This document shows positions 1-6,778 of a DNA stretch of 64,000 nucleotides, in pieces. Below the pieces are notes generated by a model. It saw only the letters and a program-made list of their open reading frames with translations. It was not told where the DNA came from and did no database searches. The position numbers were made by a program, and so were the translations under genes. Origin of the DNA: CAZJLP01 sp964546955 (GTDB lineage Bacteria > Verrucomicrobiota > Verrucomicrobiia > Opitutales > Opitutaceae). Each line of letters opens with the position of its first letter. The first letter of the stretch is position 1. The stretch is taken from NCBI GenBank assembly GCA_964546955.1, contig CAZJLP010000004.1, positions 105,667-169,666 of the forward strand. Reading direction: 5' to 3'.

Positions 1-43
1 GCGATCCCGCGGCCGAGAGATTTGCCCTGGCGCCTGGTTAACT
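1..43 (-). repeat. attC site 1 (partial, cut by window edge)
   Basis: The sequence TGGCGCCTGGTTAACT at 28-43 matches the L''/R'' half of the other attC sites, immediately downstream of the first complete cassette gene. The other half is outside the window. Confidence 0.75.
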
Positions 44-48
44 CCTGT

Positions 49-408
49 TTACTTCGGCGTTTCGGTGTCAAAGAATACCCGGTAGGAATTGCCGTCGCCA
101 TCCTCCGCAATGAACTCATAAATTCCCCAGGGTTTCTGTTCAGGCGCAGAAGCGATTGGCACACCCGCTTTCTGCCAATCCGAGTGGAGCGCGTCGACTT
201 CGGCCACTGAGCCGAGATTAAACCAAACTCGTACGGGATGAAGCGGGCCCTCGGCGACGCGATCGAGAAACAATCGCGCTTGGTCCCGTGAAACGCCCGC
301 AATCCCGTCTTCATACTTCCAATCCAACGCGAATCCCAGTCGCGATCGGTAGAACGAAATCGCACGCTCAAGATCGCTGACAGGAATCTGCGGCACGGGA
401 GGAGGCAT
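49..408 (-). CDS. VOC family (glyoxalase/bleomycin-resistance fold) cassette protein
   Basis: A 119-residue single-module VOC protein. The N-terminal strand (QIPVSDLERAISFYRSRLGF), the central VRVWFNLGSV strand and the C-terminal EDGDGNSYRVFFD segment form the usual beta-alpha-beta-beta-beta repeats. Many members of this family are metal-dependent dioxygenases, isomerases or drug-binding resistance proteins; the substrate here cannot be read from sequence. ATG at 408 is chosen; an in-frame GTG at 414 is an alternative. It lies alone in its cassette between attC 1 and attC 2. Confidence 0.85.
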   Translation of the reverse strand: MPPPVPQIPVSDLERAISFYRSRLGFALDWKYEDGIAGVSRDQARLFLDRVAEGPLHPVRVWFNLGSVAEVDALHSDWQKAGVPIASAPEQKPWGIYEFIAEDGDGNSYRVFFDTETPK

Positions 409-423
409 CTTCACGAGGATTAT

Positions 424-485
424 TTGGCTAGCGTTCTAGGTGAGCCATCGCGCGGCTGCGGGATTGGCACTGGCGTCTTGATGAG
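424..485 (-). repeat. attC site 2
   Basis: GGCTAGCGTTCTAGGTGAGCC on one side and GGCACTGGCGTCTTGAT on the other match the family core with several substitutions, including weakened outer boxes. It is a degenerate short-class site of about 60 bp. Confidence 0.65.
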
Positions 486-502
486 TTCTCTTTGTCGAGC
501 GC

Positions 503-865
503 TCATTCAGTCGGCAGAGTCGGTGATGGCAGGTTCGGACTAAGCGGAATGATTGTCTTTTGCGAAGCGTCCGATCTGCGAAAANNNNNNNNNNGCCATC
601 TGTGGTAGCATTTGGGACATTCGAAATACCTTCCCTTGCTGCTGGCTTGGCGGGTGTCCACCAACTGATCCTTGCTGTCGTAGCATCGAACATCCGCTGT
701 CATCGATTCGTTCAAGAGTACCCGCTGGCAGCTTCGGCAGACAAAACCGGAGGAAAGAAACGTTCGATGTTCGCGGCTCCAGCGGCATAAAATCCCAAAC
801 GTGTACGCCGCAAAGCTGCCGCATGCTCGCAGGTAAAGTCGCAACAAGTTCGAATCGGTGTTCAT
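503..865 (-). CDS. small zinc-ribbon-like cassette protein, interrupted by assembly gap
   Basis: The protein begins MNTDSNLLRLYLRACG and carries two CxxC pairs, CRSC near residue 43 and CPKC near residue 85, about 40 residues apart, which suggests a zinc ribbon. Ten Ns (585-594) fall just after the second pair. The frame after the gap is therefore uncertain and the listed stop at 503 may be wrong. No family was recognised. It is the only gene-like ORF in this cassette in the orientation of the array. Confidence 0.55.
   Translation of the reverse strand: MNTDSNLLRLYLRACGSFAAYTFGILCRWSREHRTFLSSGFVCRSCQRVLLNESMTADVRCYDSKDQLVDTRQASSKGRYFECPKCYHRWXXXXFRRSDASQKTIIPLSPNLPSPTLPTE
585..594. other. 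assembly gap (10 Ns)
   Basis: Ten consecutive Ns, the same length as the second gap at 41037, so probably a fixed-size placeholder rather than a measured distance. Confidence 0.98.
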
Positions 866-871
866 TTTTCC

Positions 872-908
872 GCCGAACGTTCAAGATGAGCCGCCCCGTA
901 GGTTAGTC
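872..908 (-). repeat. attC site 3 (truncated, about 37 bp)
   Basis: GCCGAACGTTCAAGATGAGCC matches the R'/L' half exactly as in other sites, and GTTAGTC resembles an R'' box. The L'' half (GGCTCTGGCGCCTG) is missing. It still separates two cassette genes of the same orientation. Confidence 0.6.
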
Positions 909-912
909 CCGA

Positions 913-1737
913 TTACGGTTCATCGAACTCGACAATCATTCGTCCGCGGGGCTTCAACCATTGCTTCACGATATGGTGCGCTCGTTCAGGTTCGCGATGA
1001 AATAGCCCAATACGAGCCGCAAGAACAACATCAAATTTCTGTTTACCTGGGTCAAAATCCTCCAGCGTCGCGACATGAAACTCGGCCAATCCTGCCGAAA
1101 TATGCTGAGCATTCCGTTTCACCGCAGCTGCAATCATTTTTGCTGAACGATCAATGGCGACGAGCCGGCCAGTGGTTAGACGCTGGCAAATGAGGTCGGC
1201 AGCCACGCCGTGTCCGCAACCGACTTCAAGAATTCGATCGCCGGGCCGCACCTGCATTCGCTCAACGATACGCTCGAGTCGTGAAGTCATTCGATTGCCT
1301 AACGTCAAAGATGAGCCGTGCCGAATTGGTGCTGGCGCCTTGTACGCCTCTGTGCTTTGGAAGCTCCGAGACCGAAAACAGATCTCGAGCGCGTTGCCTG
1401 AAGGATCGTCGAAAAATACGGCATAGTGGATTGGCCCTTCGAATCCGGGCCCTTCAATGTTGGCTACGCCAAGTTTACGAACCGTATGCGCAAGCTCATC
1501 TACGCGCTGCTTGGATGAAGCCCAGAAAGCGATGCGAGTACGATTGGCGACGTGTCGGGGGTCTTCGGTCACGCCAAAAAACTCGGTCGCCTCTGTCCCG
1601 GGCGCTTCGAATTGCAGCCAGCCTGGAATATCAATTTGCACCGTGAAACCGAGCAGTGGCAGCAACTCGCGATAGAAGGGCCCGGCAATCGCGAGATCTC
1701 GGACACGCAGATCGACATGATCAAGGATGCGGGGCAT
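913..1737 (-). CDS. VOC protein fused through an attC to a class I methyltransferase
   Basis: The ORF encodes 274 residues. Residues 1-128 (from MPRILDHVDLRVRDLAIAGP) are a VOC module ending DDPSGNALEICF. Residues of roughly 130-149 are translated attC sequence (APIRHGSSLTLGN). From M150 a SAM-dependent methyltransferase follows, with motif I EVGCGHGVAADLI and a C-terminal LKPRGRMIVEF strand. ATG 1290 (MTSRLERI) lies just beyond the attC and is probably the original start of the methyltransferase cassette. The VOC gene has no stop of its own before it. ATG 1737 is preceded by an AAAGGA-like site; an upstream in-frame start at 1812 would include attC 5 and is unlikely. The product may be a true fusion or two proteins with internal initiation at 1290. 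Confidence 0.8.
   Translation of the reverse strand: MPRILDHVDLRVRDLAIAGPFYRELLPLLGFTVQIDIPGWLQFEAPGTEATEFFGVTEDPRHVANRTRIAFWASSKQRVDELAHTVRKLGVANIEGPGFEGPIHYAVFFDDPSGNALEICFRSRSFQSTEAYKAPAPIRHGSSLTLGNRMTSRLERIVERMQVRPGDRILEVGCGHGVAADLICQRLTTGRLVAIDRSAKMIAAAVKRNAQHISAGLAEFHVATLEDFDPGKQKFDVVLAARIGLFHREPERAHHIVKQWLKPRGRMIVEFDEP
1297..1348 (-). repeat. attC site 4, inside an open reading frame
   Basis: GCCTAACGTCAAAGATGAGCC is intact at 1297-1317. The other half, GGTGCTGGCGCCTTGTACGCC, is degenerate. It contains no stop in the frame of the VOC gene, so the two neighbouring cassettes are joined. Confidence 0.8.
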
Positions 1738-1744
1738 TTCCTTT

Positions 1745-1805
1745 TCCCAACGGTAGAGATGAGCTATCGCGTATTTGCGGGATTCGCTCAGGCGCTTGGT
1801 TTGGT
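1745..1805 (-). repeat. attC site 5
   Basis: CCCAACGGTAGAGATGAGCTA and GATTCGCTCAGGCGCTTGG align over the whole site with attC 11 (3994-4054), with scattered substitutions. It separates the VOC-methyltransferase cassette from the SMR cassette. Confidence 0.7.
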
Positions 1806-1825
1806 CGAGCATGCTGGCCGCTTAC

Positions 1826-2158
1826 TCAATGTCCGGACGTCAACTTCAGACCAACCAACGAAATCACAAGCAAGACCAAGAATACTATCCGCCAAGGCGT
1901 GATCGGATCGCCCAAGTATGCCATACCAATCGTGGCCACGCCAACGCCGCCAATACCGGTCCAGACGGCATAAGCCGTGCCGATCGGAAGATGCCGAGCA
2001 GCCTTTTCAAGGAAGACGAAGCTCAAAACCACGCAAACATAGAACGCGACGGTCCACTTCAGATTCTTGTGCCCGTCCATGAGTTTGAGCGAGCAGGCGA
2101 AACCGATCTCGAACAGACCCGCCAAAAGCAGGCTAATCCAGGCGTGCATTGAATTCAT
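1826..2158 (-). CDS. SMR family exporter, SugE/Gdx-like
   Basis: A 110-residue inner-membrane protein with four predicted helices. It has the early glutamate of helix 1 (LLAGLFEIGFACSLK), which in this family couples substrate to protons, and the signature GTAYAVWTGIGGVG in helix 3. The WTGIG wording is nearer SugE/Gdx guanidinium exporters than EmrE/Qac drug pumps, but a qac-like role cannot be excluded. Starts at ATG 2158 (MNSMHAW) or 2149 fit; longer ORFs upstream cross attC 6. SMR genes are well-known integron cargo. Confidence 0.88.
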   Translation of the reverse strand: MNSMHAWISLLLAGLFEIGFACSLKLMDGHKNLKWTVAFYVCVVLSFVFLEKAARHLPIGTAYAVWTGIGGVGVATIGMAYLGDPITPWRIVFLVLLVISLVGLKLTSGH

Positions 2159-2166
2159 TTTTCTCT

Positions 2167-2226
2167 GCCTAGCGTTCAACTTCAGCCATCCCGCGATCGT
2201 CGGATTGGCTCTGCCGTTTGGTTGTA
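2167..2226 (-). repeat. attC site 6
   Basis: GCCTAGCGTTCAACTTCAGCC to GGCTCTGCCGTTTGGTTGTA: short-class site with both halves recognisable. The stop codon of the following cassette gene (2182) lies within it. Confidence 0.8.
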
Positions 2227-2457
2227 TATTTTTTTCTTCGACAGGAGAAAGTAAAATCCAGCGCCCGTCGGGATTACGGACCCTGCCCCGAACACGATAA
2301 CGAAGAGTACCATATCGCCAAACGCAGACATTCCACTTGAGGCCTGACCGATCGACCCGCTGGTAAATGCGACGTGGAGAGCGACCGCTGCGCAAGCCAT
2401 GGGAAAGGCTAGAAGGTAACCGCCGGCAACGATCACAACTTTGTAGACCGGCTTCAT
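2182..2457 (-). CDS. small hypothetical membrane protein with attC-derived tail
   Basis: A 91-residue protein with two or three hydrophobic segments (VVIVAGGYLLAFPMACAAV; GDMVLFVIVFGAGSVIPTG). The last 15 residues (IYNQTAEPIRRSRDG) are translated from attC 6, a common feature of cassette genes whose own stop has been lost or never existed. Function unknown. Confidence 0.7.
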   Translation of the reverse strand: MKPVYKVVIVAGGYLLAFPMACAAVALHVAFTSGSIGQASSGMSAFGDMVLFVIVFGAGSVIPTGAGFYFLLSKKKIYNQTAEPIRRSRDG

Positions 2458-2474
2458 GGCGTGGTTGAGAATTT

Positions 2475-2535
2475 GTTGAACGTCAAAGACGAGCCATCCC
2501 GCAGACGTGGGACGAGCTCTGGCGCCGGGTTACGC
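2475..2535 (-). repeat. attC site 7
   Basis: GTTGAACGTCAAAGACGAGCC to GAGCTCTGGCGCCGGGTTACGC, short class, about 61 bp. Confidence 0.82.
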
Positions 2536-2542
2536 GGTTCTT

Positions 2543-2833
2543 TCATGTGAAAAGCGCTTGGCCGGAAAAAACGATGACTGACAAAATCAACGAAAGTTGG
2601 AGGGTAACCCAAAACCAAAAACCGAGGGTGTTTCCTGATCGTTCGCAGACGTAGCCACCGCGGGTCAGGACCGCGCCGTCGCGGATCGACAGCGCGACGG
2701 CGACGATCGAGATAAAGGCAGCGACGAGAAGCGCCCAAGCAGCATAGCGGGGATAGAAGCGAACAAACAGACCCGCGGTCAAAAACGGAGCTATTTGTAA
2801 GCACAAAAGTCGCGTAACCAAAATTCGCCTCAT
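2543..2833 (-). CDS. hypothetical membrane protein
   Basis: A 96-residue protein with three likely membrane segments (LLCLQIAPFLTAGLFV; AAWALLVAAFISIVAVALSI; LGFWFWVTLQLSLILSVIVF). The topology resembles small isoprenylcysteine-methyltransferase-like or DUF membrane proteins, but no family was recognised. It sits alone in its cassette, with its stop 8 bp from attC 7. Confidence 0.7.
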   Translation of the reverse strand: MRRILVTRLLCLQIAPFLTAGLFVRFYPRYAAWALLVAAFISIVAVALSIRDGAVLTRGGYVCERSGNTLGFWFWVTLQLSLILSVIVFSGQALFT

Positions 2834-2840
2834 ACTTTTT

Positions 2841-2935
2841 CACTAACGTCTAAGATGGCTAGATGGCGGATGGGCGTGGCCGATGGAAAAGAGAAACTGG
2901 ACCGGGTCCGCGTTGGCTCTAGCGCTTGGTTAGCC
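2841..2935 (-). repeat. attC site 8 (long class)
   Basis: CACTAACGTCTAAGATGGCTA to GTTGGCTCTAGCGCTTGGTTAGCC, about 95 bp, with an internal extension between the two halves. Confidence 0.85.
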
Positions 2936-3098
2936 TGATTTTGTAGGTGCAGCATTCTGCGGTGCTGGAGATCTCCATCCTCCGATGAGCACAAAAGTGA
3001 TCACCTTGGGGGAGGTCGAATAAACTATGAATCGCCAAAAACGTGAAGCATAGGCCGTTGAAACGTAACAAAGAAGCGCGCGAAGGGAAAAAACGTTT
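2936..3098 (-). other. short cassette without a clear gene
   Basis: This 163-bp cassette has two overlapping open minus-strand frames and no convincing start. One reads FTFLAIHSLFDLPQGDHF and ends at 2919 inside attC 8. The other contains RFWRFIVYST and VITFVLIGGW and ends with GGCTAA in the attC R'' box, as several neighbours do. It could encode a short hydrophobic peptide from a non-ATG start or be non-coding. Confidence 0.5.
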
Positions 3099-3162
3099 GG
3101 CTGGCGTTAGGGGTGATCCACGACCGGGCGGAGCCGGTATTGCTTTTGGCACCTTGTTGGGC
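3099..3162 (-). repeat. attC site 9
   Basis: GGCTGGCGTTAGGGGTGATCC to TTTTGGCACCTTGTTGGGC. Both halves are recognisable but diverged from the family core. Confidence 0.65.
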
Positions 3163-3173
3163 CCGTTCCGGGT

Positions 3174-3539
3174 TCATCGCATGTAGGGCAGCTTCCCAAA
3201 CGCCTCGAATGCGCGAACCGTCAAGACCTCCAGCTCGGCGAACAGCTCTTCATCGAGCGACGTAAAATTGAAGCATGACTTGCCCTGCATTCGCGCTTTC
3301 AGCTTTTTCGAAATGCCTTTCAGCAGATCGGGTCGCGCATAGACACCCATGTGGTGATAGCTCACGTAGTTCTTTCCGATCTCAACCCAGGCAATCGGCA
3401 TCGGCGTCTTGTGTTTCGGATGCGATCCACCCTGCAGGCAATAACGCGTGGCGCTATTTTCGCTCACTACCAACCGCCCAGCGTTGCCTTCAAGAATCGC
3501 CCGGAGCTTGGAAAAAACTTCGACGGGAGAGTGGGACAT
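3174..3539 (-). CDS. conserved hypothetical cassette protein (DUF1801/YdhG-like)
   Basis: A 121-residue soluble protein. The segment KARMQGKSCFNFTSLDEEL, preceded by KNYVSYHHMGVYARPDLL, is the signature of a widespread family of small conserved proteins that I associate with the YdhG/DUF1801-like fold. Its biochemical role is unknown. It is a complete cassette gene: start at ATG 3539, stop 12 bp from attC 9. Confidence 0.72.
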   Translation of the reverse strand: MSHSPVEVFSKLRAILEGNAGRLVVSENSATRYCLQGGSHPKHKTPMPIAWVEIGKNYVSYHHMGVYARPDLLKGISKKLKARMQGKSCFNFTSLDEELFAELEVLTVRAFEAFGKLPYMR

Positions 3540-3549
3540 TTCGGATCTT

Positions 3550-3588
3550 GCCTGACGTCAAAGATGAGCCACTGCCGCTTTGTTAGGC
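3550..3588 (-). repeat. attC site 10 (truncated, 39 bp)
   Basis: GCCTGACGTCAAAGATGAGCC is intact at 3550-3570 and GTTAGGC ends the site at 3582-3588, but the L'' half is absent, as in attC 3. The R'' TAA is the stop codon of the next gene. Confidence 0.7.
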
Positions 3589-3981
3589 CTTTTCACTTTC
3601 GGGAGCGAACAAGGCTGTGAAGTACGGCTTAAGCAATGCATAATACAGCAGCACTCCAGCGCCGATGCACAGAAGAGCCAACGCTGGGCGGAGCGACTGC
3701 TGCAGGACAACCCGCTTCGCCAACGAGTAGAGGATGGCCGATACCACAAACGATCCGGTCTTCGCGACTCGGAGCACACGGTGCGTCGTGGGCTTCCAAA
3801 GAAATCTGGCTGCCGTCGAGATCAACACGACGGACAGTAGTGCCAAGAATAGGACTGCCACGCGGCCGGACTCTGGGGAAGCAACTCGCGAGGGAGAACT
3901 AAAGAGTCCAAATAAAGCCACACAAGCGCTCAGTGCGCCGAATGAAGCTGTGATCCACGCGAGTAATTTTGCGAGTAGCAT
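3583..3981 (-). CDS. hypothetical four-helix membrane protein
   Basis: A 132-residue protein with four hydrophobic segments at about residues 4-27, 41-61, 72-90 and 98-118. The second and third are joined by a basic loop (RFLWKPTTHRVLRVAK). The stop TAA lies in the R'' box of attC 10, so the gene fills its cassette exactly. No family recognised. Confidence 0.72.
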   Translation of the reverse strand: MLLAKLLAWITASFGALSACVALFGLFSSPSRVASPESGRVAVLFLALLSVVLISTAARFLWKPTTHRVLRVAKTGSFVVSAILYSLAKRVVLQQSLRPALALLCIGAGVLLYYALLKPYFTALFAPESEKA

Positions 3982-3993
3982 GTGAATTTTGTT

Positions 3994-4054
3994 TCCTGAC
4001 GTTCAAGATGAGCCATTCCGCGGCTGCGGGATTGGCTCTGGCGATCGGTTCGGC
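3994..4054 (-). repeat. attC site 11
   Basis: TCCTGACGTTCAAGATGAGCC to GATTGGCTCTGGCGATCGGTTCGGC, 61 bp, short class. Confidence 0.88.
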
Positions 4055-4063
4055 TGTTTCTTT

Positions 4064-4480
4064 TCACTTCTTGGCCCCTTTGGCAGGGTCAAGCACGACC
4101 ACTTGGTATTGATCTTCGAAAACGACGATACGCTTCCCCTCAAACTTGACCTTTTTCGTGACGGTCTCCGATTGCGGTGCATCCGCCGGAAATCGCCTCG
4201 TGATCTCATAAACGTCCGCGCCTCCATCTGAGCCGATAAACTCCCAACGCAGCTCGGAAACGTGTGTGGGCCAGCCGCAAGTCATTTCGCTCGACCATCG
4301 GTTCTTTGGGTCTAGCTCGGGCATTTTCGTCATCACCGACGTACATGAACTGAGGGAATCGATCTGCCCCATGAAGCAAGTAACGACCACTGGGAACAGC
4401 GGCTTCGTCTTCGGCGCCGGCTCGGCGGCAGAGCAGACCGACGCGAGGAACGTAGAAAACGACAAGAGGAAGGTCTTCAT
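4064..4480 (-). CDS. secreted hypothetical protein
   Basis: A 138-residue protein with an N-terminal signal peptide (MKTFLLSFSTFLASVCSA, cleavage likely after SA) and a mature part rich in charged residues. Two pairs of cysteines (CFMGQ..SSCTS and TCGW) could form disulfides in the periplasm. It shares its cassette with the upstream alpha/beta hydrolase, with only 35 bp between the hydrolase stop and this start and no attC. No family recognised. Confidence 0.7.
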   Translation of the reverse strand: MKTFLLSFSTFLASVCSAAEPAPKTKPLFPVVVTCFMGQIDSLSSCTSVMTKMPELDPKNRWSSEMTCGWPTHVSELRWEFIGSDGGADVYEITRRFPADAPQSETVTKKVKFEGKRIVVFEDQYQVVVLDPAKGAKK

Positions 4481-4515
4481 AGGCTATGCCGGTTTGTCTA
4501 CTCGTTTCTGCGATT

Positions 4516-5304
4516 CTACCCAAGTTGCTCGAGAATCGTGGCAAGCTCTGCGGGTTGATCGATCATGACATCGTGTCCGCATTTCATTTCGAGTGTGCGC
4601 CATGCGCGATCGTCTCGGCAACGCTTGAGGGCAGCGTCAAAGGTCGCGGACGGGTAGTCGAGCGCACGGATATATAGCTTTTCAGGAATCCTTGCGGAGG
4701 CGCCGCTCACTCGAAGCGTCTCGGTAAAGCATTTGACGGGATGTGGTGTCATTTTGCTGTCTACCCAGGCCGCATCCTTCGCGTTCACGTGAAAAGTTGC
4801 CGCGGAAATGGGCGGCACGAGATGTTCCGGCAAGGGAGCGACGCTGCGGTTACGGGTTGTGACCAGCGATTGTCCATCGCTGGGAAGGAAGGCGTCGAGA
4901 TAGACAATCGAAGCAATCCGCTCTGGGATACGCTCGGCGACACCCGTAATGACCATGCCTCCGTAAGAGTGGCCGACCAATACGAGGCGCTCGATATCCT
5001 TCCATTTGATCTCGTTCACCACATCATCGATGTGGGTCGAGAGATTGATGGCGTCGCTGGCCAAGTGTGAGCGTTCACCGACACCGGAAAGCGTCGGTGC
5101 GACGACGTAGCGACCTTTTGCAGTCAATCGATCAATGACGCGCCGCCAACACCAGCCACCATGCCAGGCGCCGTGCACGAGCACGATTGGTGAATCTTTT
5201 GGGTGCGCGGTCGAAGCGGCCGGCAAATGTGACACGACCAAGGTCGCCGCCGCCCCGACGAGCAGCTGGCGACGCGATAAGGGGGAAGAGACAAATGTTT
5301 TCAT
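4516..5304 (-). CDS. alpha/beta hydrolase with twin-arginine signal
   Basis: A 262-residue protein. The N-terminus (SRRQLLVGAAATLVVSHLPA) is a Tat-type signal peptide, so export in folded form is likely. The hydrolase fold shows the oxyanion segment VLVHGAWHGGWCWRRV, the nucleophile elbow GHSYGG and the late histidine in KCGHDVMIDQP. This set matches the EstC/salicylate-esterase-like branch. Substrate unknown; esters are likely. It shares a cassette with the secreted protein downstream. The start at ATG 5304 leaves a short leader up to attC 12. Confidence 0.85.
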   Translation of the reverse strand: MKTFVSSPLSRRQLLVGAAATLVVSHLPAASTAHPKDSPIVLVHGAWHGGWCWRRVIDRLTAKGRYVVAPTLSGVGERSHLASDAINLSTHIDDVVNEIKWKDIERLVLVGHSYGGMVITGVAERIPERIASIVYLDAFLPSDGQSLVTTRNRSVAPLPEHLVPPISAATFHVNAKDAAWVDSKMTPHPVKCFTETLRVSGASARIPEKLYIRALDYPSATFDAALKRCRDDRAWRTLEMKCGHDVMIDQPAELATILEQLG

Positions 5305-5359
5305 CGTTACGATTGCTGCGGAGATTTGTGGCCAGGTAAGTGTGGAATTGCGGTTTTTT

Positions 5360-5452
5360 GGCTAACGTCAAAGATGAGCCACGGCAGACAGCGTGGTCGA
5401 GCGAAGCGAGAGATCGGCCGGTGTCCGCGTCGGCTCTAGCGCCTTGTTAGCC
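5360..5452 (-). repeat. attC site 12 (long class)
   Basis: GGCTAACGTCAAAGATGAGCC to GTCGGCTCTAGCGCCTTGTTAGCC, 93 bp, with the internal extension GGTCGAGCGAAGCGAGAGA. Confidence 0.92.
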
Positions 5453-6206
5453 CGTTTATCTTACCGCCGACAATATGAGCAAATGGGATGAACCCTGCCT
5501 TCTGCAGCGTCTTTCTCGAAGCGACATTGTCGGGATTGCAACGCGCTGTCGGAATTCCTCCCATCATATAAGCGATCCGCTTCAATTCCTGCACAAAGTA
5601 AGCACCAAGACCTCGACGGCGCGCCCCGTCGTCGATTTCGATGTAAACGTCGCAATACGGATGATTGTAATGAAACGTCAGCCCGCCGCTACCGACCCTC
5701 ATGGCTTCCAGTTCAATCTGCCATTCGCTGGACCCTGCACGAGCCTCAAAACAAAGCCGTGATTCATCTTCAGAGGTGACGCGCTTCAGTGTCGCGCCGC
5801 AGCTCGGCAACAATGTCGTCAGCCCATCACGAAAGACGACGCTTTCGCTGACGAGATCACGGCCGTAGGTAAAGAGCATCGCTGCCAGAAGACTGTCGCT
5901 CGTTTGAACCTCGAAGAAGCGGGGGCCGCTGGCCCCAACGAACGCTTCGAAAAGGTCGAACGCGCGGCCGCGCCATTCCGGCAGCACGTAGAACTCGAAG
6001 ATTGTTGGCTTTTCCTTCCACGGCCCCGCTACAGCGATAGAACCGAAGCCCACAGTGTGGCTGTCGACGAGCAGCAAATACGACTTGGTCCAACCAGGCC
6101 GACTGTGAATCGAATCCTTGGTGATCTGCCCATTCGCTTCAGCACGGTGCCGAACGCGCAAAGGCAAAACGTCACGCCCGGATGCCGGTGCTGTCGAGAT
6201 ATTCAT
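5436..6206 (-). CDS. GNAT family acetyltransferase, possibly tandem domain
   Basis: A 256-residue protein. The C-terminal half has the GNAT acetyl-CoA loop (DDGARRRGLGAYFVQELK) followed by NPDNVASRKTLQKAGF, typical of N-acetyltransferases. The N-terminal half (YLLLVDSHTVGFGSIAV, then FYVLPEWRGRAFDLFEAFV) looks like a second, degenerate GNAT unit. The acceptor substrate is unknown. The last residues (NGLTRR) and stop fall in attC 12. ATG 6206 is preferred over an upstream in-frame start that lies in attC 13. Confidence 0.82.
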   Translation of the reverse strand: MNISTAPASGRDVLPLRVRHRAEANGQITKDSIHSRPGWTKSYLLLVDSHTVGFGSIAVAGPWKEKPTIFEFYVLPEWRGRAFDLFEAFVGASGPRFFEVQTSDSLLAAMLFTYGRDLVSESVVFRDGLTTLLPSCGATLKRVTSEDESRLCFEARAGSSEWQIELEAMRVGSGGLTFHYNHPYCDVYIEIDDGARRRGLGAYFVQELKRIAYMMGGIPTARCNPDNVASRKTLQKAGFIPFAHIVGGKINGLTRR

Positions 6207-6230
6207 GCAGGATATGCGGGATGGCTTCTT

Positions 6231-6326
6231 TGGTAACGTCAAAGATGACCCACGCGAGGGACAAGCGTGGTCGGGCGAAGCGAGAAACCGGCGAGTGTTC
6301 GTGTTGGCTCTGGCGCCTTGTTAGCC
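6231..6326 (-). repeat. attC site 13 (long class)
   Basis: GGTAACGTCAAAGATGACCCA to TTGGCTCTGGCGCCTTGTTAGCC, about 95 bp with the GGTCGGGCGAAGCGAGAAA extension. Confidence 0.9.
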
Positions 6327-6329
6327 CGT

Positions 6330-6710
6330 TTAGTCATCGAGCGGTAGATCTCGCTTTCGCTCTGTGCCGAGCCACAGGACATTCCCGTCGGGATCAGCGA
6401 ACATCATTTCAAATGCCCAGGAGTGATTCAGTGGTTCCTGGAGCACCTTGACGCGCTTTGTCCGGAAGCTCGCGAACAGGCGATCACTGCTTAAGCCGAT
6501 CCATACCCAAACTGGCGCCGTCCTCTCACGACCAGCCCTCTGCCGAAGCATGATCGAACTGCCGTCGCGAGAAACTGAACACACGACGCTGCCTCGCCAA
6601 TCAAGCTTGAAGCCTAGCTTCTCGGTGTAGAAGCGGATGCTTCGCCTGAGGCTACCGACGGGCAACACCGGGATGGTGCACTCCACTTGTCGACGCGATT
6701 GTTTTTTCAT
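6330..6710 (-). CDS. VOC family (glyoxalase/bleomycin-resistance fold) cassette protein
   Basis: A 126-residue VOC protein: TIPVLPVGSLRRSIRFYTEKLGFKLDW, then VWVWIGLSSD, then FEMMFADPDGNVLWLGTE. It resembles the VOC gene at 49-408 in layout but is clearly divergent in sequence, so the two were probably captured independently. The DPDGN motif is typical of antibiotic-binding or glyoxalase-like members. No catalytic specificity can be assigned. Confidence 0.85.
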   Translation of the reverse strand: MKKQSRRQVECTIPVLPVGSLRRSIRFYTEKLGFKLDWRGSVVCSVSRDGSSIMLRQRAGRERTAPVWVWIGLSSDRLFASFRTKRVKVLQEPLNHSWAFEMMFADPDGNVLWLGTERKRDLPLDD

Positions 6711-6714
6711 TCTT

Positions 6715-6778
6715 GGCTAACGTTTAAGATGAGCCACGGCCGCCCGGGGCCGCCGTTGGCTCTGGCGGCTGGTTAGGC
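6715..6778 (-). repeat. attC site 14
   Basis: GGCTAACGTTTAAGATGAGCC to TTGGCTCTGGCGGCTGGTTAGGC, 64 bp, with a GC-rich central palindrome (GGCCGCCCGGGGCCGCC). Confidence 0.92.
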
